Below are positions 22,168 through 26,236 of a stretch of DNA of 26,236 nt, in pieces (the stretch's first letter is position 1; each line of letters begins with the position of its first letter). This stretch comes from Kofleriaceae bacterium (GTDB taxonomy: Bacteria; Myxococcota_A; Polyangia; Haliangiales; Haliangiaceae): contig JACKDR010000048.1 of the NCBI GenBank assembly GCA_020633495.1, positions 1-26,236 on the forward strand. Reading direction: 5' to 3'. A program made the position numbers and the translations under genes. The notes under the pieces were generated by a model that had not been told where the DNA came from, made no database searches, and was given only the letters and a program-made list of their open reading frames with translations.

Positions 22168-23415
22168 TTACGGCGCGTCGGCGCAGCAGCGAAAGCCGGT
22201 CGAGTAGTCCCAGTGGCTGACGTCGTGGGCGGTGGTCCGGTACAGGCAGCCGTCGCCGTTGATGCGGGTGTCGACGTAGTAGCCGCCGCGGAACGTGCCC
22301 GCCGGATCGTCGGTCCACTCGTGGAGGTTGCCCATCATGTCGTAGGCGCCCTCGTCGGTGACGCACGCGGCGTAGCTGCCGGTGGCGGCCAGGCCGTCGG
22401 GCAGCTGGTTGATGCACGGGTGATCGATCATCGAGAACACCGAGCCGTCGCTGCTCTCGAAGTACTGGACCGCGGGGTGGCAGGCGCGGGCGTCGTTGCA
22501 GGCGCCGGGCGCGCGGGTGTCGCCGTACGGGAAGGTGTGGCCGGCGGCGCCCTGGCAGGCGCGCAGCCACTCGACGTCGCTGCACAGCCGCTTGCCGGCG
22601 CGGGCGCACGCCGCCGCCGCCTGGGTCCCCGAGATGTAGCCCTGGGGCACGACGCCGGGCGCCGACACCGCGCGGACCAGCCGGCTGCCCGGGTTGGCGT
22701 ACGGCGAGTGGCCGACCGCGACGCCGTCGGTCTCGTCGACCAGCGCGGCCTCCCAGCGATCGACGCAGAAGCCGGCGCCGTCGGCGACGTGGGTCATGCC
22801 GGGCGGGCAGCCGCCGAGCCCGGCGGGCTCGACCGGCACGCCGTCGACGTCGGGGGTGTCGTCGGCGGTGCACGCCGGCAGCGGGTTGACCAGGCAGGCG
22901 CCGGGATCGGCGTGGTGCACCGACAGCGCGAACGGCCCGGCCATCGCGGCGTCCTGGTAGGTGTCGACGACGACGAACCAGGTGCCGGCGGGGACCTCGG
23001 TCTCGACCGCGAGGTTGCCGCGACCGACGCAGCCGGTCGCGATCCCGTCGGCGCCGGGCGCGGTGGCGACGACGTGGACGTCGAGATCGACGGCGTCGCC
23101 GGGGCGATCGTCGATGCCGAAGCGCAGCGTCGCGGCGGCGTCGACGGCGAGCGTGAAGACGACCTCGCGGCCGCCCTCGGCGATCGTCGGCGCGCAGTCG
23201 TAGGCGTCGGCGCGATCGTCGCCGCCGTCGCCGCGGGTGTCGCCGGTGGCCGACGCCGGCAGCGGCCCCAGCGGGATCGGATCGTCCCAGGTGCCGCGCG
23301 CGATCGCGGCGTCGGGCGCGGCCCCGGCGGCGTCGGGCGCGGGCGCGGCGTCCGGTCCGGCGGACGGACCGCCGCAGGCGGCCAGCGCGACCACGGCGGC
23401 GGCCAGCGCGCGCAT
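22168..23415 (-). CDS. Lipoprotein with formylglycine-generating-enzyme-like (SUMF1) domain
   Basis: The 415-residue product has a lipoprotein signal (MRALAAAVVALAACGG) and an Asp/Ala-rich tether to about 45. A beta domain (about 60-165, ATLRFGIDDRPGDAVDLDVHV, PAGTWFVVVDTYQD) resembles pre-peptidase C-terminal domains. The FGE-sulfatase (SUMF1) fold follows (about 195-415): CPPGMTHVADGAGFCVDRWEA, AAAACARAGKRLCSDVEWLRACQG, TFPYGDTR, DMMGNLHEWTDDPAGTFRGGYY and GFRCCAD. Many bacterial members are not sulfatase activators but surface proteins using this C-type-lectin-like fold. The paired catalytic Cys cannot be placed with confidence. Fourteen or more Cys suggest disulfides. One base separates it from the TPR gene upstream. 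Confidence 0.85.
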   Translation of the reverse strand: MRALAAAVVALAACGGPSAGPDAAPAPDAAGAAPDAAIARGTWDDPIPLGPLPASATGDTRGDGGDDRADAYDCAPTIAEGGREVVFTLAVDAAATLRFGIDDRPGDAVDLDVHVVATAPGADGIATGCVGRGNLAVETEVPAGTWFVVVDTYQDAAMAGPFALSVHHADPGACLVNPLPACTADDTPDVDGVPVEPAGLGGCPPGMTHVADGAGFCVDRWEAALVDETDGVAVGHSPYANPGSRLVRAVSAPGVVPQGYISGTQAAAACARAGKRLCSDVEWLRACQGAAGHTFPYGDTRAPGACNDARACHPAVQYFESSDGSVFSMIDHPCINQLPDGLAATGSYAACVTDEGAYDMMGNLHEWTDDPAGTFRGGYYVDTRINGDGCLYRTTAHDVSHWDYSTGFRCCADAP

Positions 23416-23416
23416 G

Positions 23417-24451
23417 TCAGTTCTTGGGCGCGCCCATGCGGGCCAGCGCGGCGCTCTTGCGGCGCGCCGTCACCGACAGCGGGTTCTGCGGCTGCGCGGT
23501 CGCGAACCGGTCGTACTCGGCGCGGGCCTCGTCGACGCGGCCCAGCTTCTCGAGCCCGACGCCCAGCCAGTAGCGGGCGTCGACGACGCCGGCCTTGTCG
23601 ACCCGGCCGGCCAGCGCGAGCTCGAGCTGGTGGGTGCCGTCGTCGGCCTGGTCCTGCTTGACCAGCGCGACGCCGAGGTAGTAGCGCATCTGCGCGGCGC
23701 GGGTGCCCTCCTCCTCGTAGGCGAGGGCGCGGCGCAGCTCGGTGACCGCGTCGGGCAGCTTGCCGGCGCGGAACGCGTCGAGGCCGGCGAGGAAGCCGGC
23801 GTCGACCATCTCGGCGCGCGCCTTCTTCTCGCCCTCGGCGAACAGCTCGCGCTCGGTCGGGGTCAGCTCGGCGCCCTGGACGTCGGGGTACTGGGCGATC
23901 GCCTCGCTGCGCTTGCCGTCGCGCAGGAGCGTCCAGTAGTCGTGCGCCGCGGCCGCGGCCTGGGCGCGGGCGTCGAGCTGATCGGCGAGCTCGCGGACCC
24001 GCGCCGCCGAGGCGTCGCGATCGATGACGGCGCGGTCGCGCGCCGCGACCAGGTCGCCGGCGCGGCTGCGGTACAGCATGAAGAAGCCGCCGCCGAGCAG
24101 CACCGTGAACAGCAGGTAGGCGACGAACGAGGACAGCGTGAACGAGCGCTCGCGGCGGCGCTGCTGGGCCACCAGCTTGCCCACCGACTCGGCGAGCTCG
24201 GTCAGCGCGAGCTGGTTGCGGCGCAGCAGGGCGCCCTGGTCGTCGAGCTTGCGGCGCAGCAGGTCGAGCTCGCCGTAGACCGCCTCGGCGTCGAGCAGGT
24301 GGGGCTCGACGTGCTCGGCGGCGAGGTCGGGGCCGGCCGGCGCCGCCGGCGCCGCCGTGACCCCGCCGGGATCCGCCGCGCCGGGCCCTCGCCGGGCCCC
24401 AGGATCGCCGCCCCGATCGACCGGGTCGTTGGCAGGAACCTGTGCGCTCAT
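23417..24451 (-). CDS. Membrane-anchored TPR/coiled-coil protein
   Basis: Starting at the ATG at 24451 (344 residues), the N-terminus is Pro/Ala-rich and disordered (1-45). A coiled coil follows (about 55-100, ELDLLRRKLDDQGALLRRNQ, LTELAESVGKLVAQ), then one transmembrane helix (about 108-128, SSFVAYLLFTVLLGGGFFML), another coiled coil (135-170) and three or more TPR repeats (about 215-330, GFLAGLDAFRAGKLPDAVTELRRAL, MRYYLGVALVKQ, DARYWLGVGLEKLGRVDEARAEYDRF). The TPRs would lie outside the cytoplasm and act in protein assembly. First of the operon with the FGE-like lipoprotein and the M15 peptidase. Upstream frame to 24526 adds only poorly supported residues. Confidence 0.75.
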   Translation of the reverse strand: MSAQVPANDPVDRGGDPGARRGPGAADPGGVTAAPAAPAGPDLAAEHVEPHLLDAEAVYGELDLLRRKLDDQGALLRRNQLALTELAESVGKLVAQQRRRERSFTLSSFVAYLLFTVLLGGGFFMLYRSRAGDLVAARDRAVIDRDASAARVRELADQLDARAQAAAAAHDYWTLLRDGKRSEAIAQYPDVQGAELTPTERELFAEGEKKARAEMVDAGFLAGLDAFRAGKLPDAVTELRRALAYEEEGTRAAQMRYYLGVALVKQDQADDGTHQLELALAGRVDKAGVVDARYWLGVGLEKLGRVDEARAEYDRFATAQPQNPLSVTARRKSAALARMGAPKN

Positions 24452-24517
24452 GGGCGCTTGGGAGTATCGCGGATCGCCGCAGGGATCAAGCGGCGCGTCA
24501 TGTGTGGGCCCGGATGC

Positions 24518-24546
24518 TTGAGGCACGGGGGGCCCGCTGGTACAGT
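24518..24546 (+). promoter_or_regulatory. Sigma-70-type promoter candidate for the adenylate-forming enzyme homologue
   Basis: TTGAGG (24518-24523), 17 bases, TACAGT (24541-24546). Four of six bases match consensus in each hexamer, and the spacing is ideal. The start would be near 24553, giving a leader of about 39 bases before the ATG at 24592. Confidence 0.5.
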
Positions 24547-24591
24547 TCGGCCGGCCCTGCGGCTACGCGCCGCAGCAAGGCACGCCTCTAC

Positions 24592-26143
<1,552 letters not shown>

Positions 26144-26145
<2 letters not shown>

Positions 26146-26181
26146 GAGTGTGTCGCGGACCCCGCCTGCGCGAGCGGTGGG
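26144..26181 (+). repeat. Terminal copy B of the 38/39-bp inverted repeat
   Basis: It starts AGGAGTGTGTCGCGGACC at the stop codon of the adenylate-forming homologue and matches copy A (1-39, opposite strand) at 37 of 39 columns. It can fold as CCCC-G-CC paired with GG-T-GGGG, enclosing GC-GCGA-GC, a GNRA-type loop. After it the bases to 26236 are GC-rich, including a run of nine G, with nothing else that I can name. Confidence 0.7.
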
Positions 26182-26236
26182 GAGACCGCGGGCCGCCGGC
26201 CCGGGTCCTGCCGCGAGCGCGGGGGGGGGATGGCGG

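Noticed and set aside
22168..23415. Calling the SUMF1-domain lipoprotein a true sulfatase-activating enzyme
   Set aside because: No sulfatase is nearby, the protein is lipid-anchored, and the paired catalytic cysteines cannot be placed; many such lipoproteins use only the fold.

Overview
This is a very GC-rich (roughly 70-75% by eye) bacterial chromosomal segment, gene-dense and mostly minus-strand. Several features point to Myxococcota (a Haliangium/Polyangium-like soil or sediment lineage): many secreted lipoproteins with Asp/Gly-rich linkers after the lipobox, a PAS-type sigma-54 activator, a TPR/coiled-coil membrane protein, a lipoprotein with a formylglycine-generating-enzyme-like domain, and multiheme cytochromes. 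The taxonomy is inferred from style, not from a marker gene. No ribosomal RNA, CRISPR array, transposase or phage gene is visible; one tRNA (Cys, GCA) is present.

Layout. Positions 1-2216 hold a Gly/Ala-rich lipoprotein, a probable outer-membrane beta-barrel protein and a small three-helix membrane protein. Positions 2186-4048 (minus) hold three tightly packed unknown genes: a 206-residue Gly/Ala-rich membrane-active-looking protein, a 280-residue tandem DcrB/EagR-like protein and a 127-residue protein. This could be an effector-chaperone-partner set. Positions 4175-9216 (minus) form one operon: octaheme tetrathionate-reductase-family cytochrome, YeeE/YedE half-transporter, YeeE/YedE fused to a cysteine-less rhodanese domain, and a nine-heme cytochrome c fused to a membrane cytochrome b (CbcL-like). 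It reads from a good sigma-54 promoter candidate at 9247-9262. It is divergent from a PAS-AAA+-Fis sigma-54 activator at 9376-10789, and a cluster of TGTCRC/GYGACA half-sites lies between them. I read this as a regulated anaerobic sulfur-compound (tetrathionate/thiosulfate) respiratory module.

Positions 10828-14274 (minus) form a second overlapping operon: a C39-like peptidase, an RLAN/RimK-type ATP-grasp ligase and a GCS2 carboxylate-amine ligase. Together they look like a peptide-forming and peptide-processing system. Next come a lipoprotein split by a frameshift, tRNA-Cys with promoter and terminator, and a nitroreductase carrying the complete Glu-Tyr-Lys substrate triad of iodotyrosine deiodinases. 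After these are a Lys/Glu-rich lipoprotein with a strong terminator, a small coiled-coil membrane protein, an Mpo1-like (DUF962) dioxygenase, a lipoprotein with a duplicated domain and a lipoprotein carrying a plastocyanin-like copper domain.

Positions 19553-24451 (minus) contain a small membrane protein, a 499-residue unknown with a C-terminal four-cysteine cluster, and a three-gene operon (TPR membrane protein, FGE-like lipoprotein, M15-type peptidase). Finally, 24592-26145 (plus) is an acyl-adenylate-forming-enzyme homologue with a degenerate P-loop and no C-terminal A10 lysine.

Two cross-cutting observations. The two ends of the window carry a near-identical 38/39-bp sequence in inverted orientation, each just downstream of a gene's 3' end and able to fold with a GCGA tetraloop, so it is a candidate dispersed repeat. 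Two otherwise normal genes (the sigma-54 activator and the lipoprotein at 14360-15080) are each broken by an apparent one-base insertion in a C-run inside an Ala/Pro linker, which may be sequencing error.
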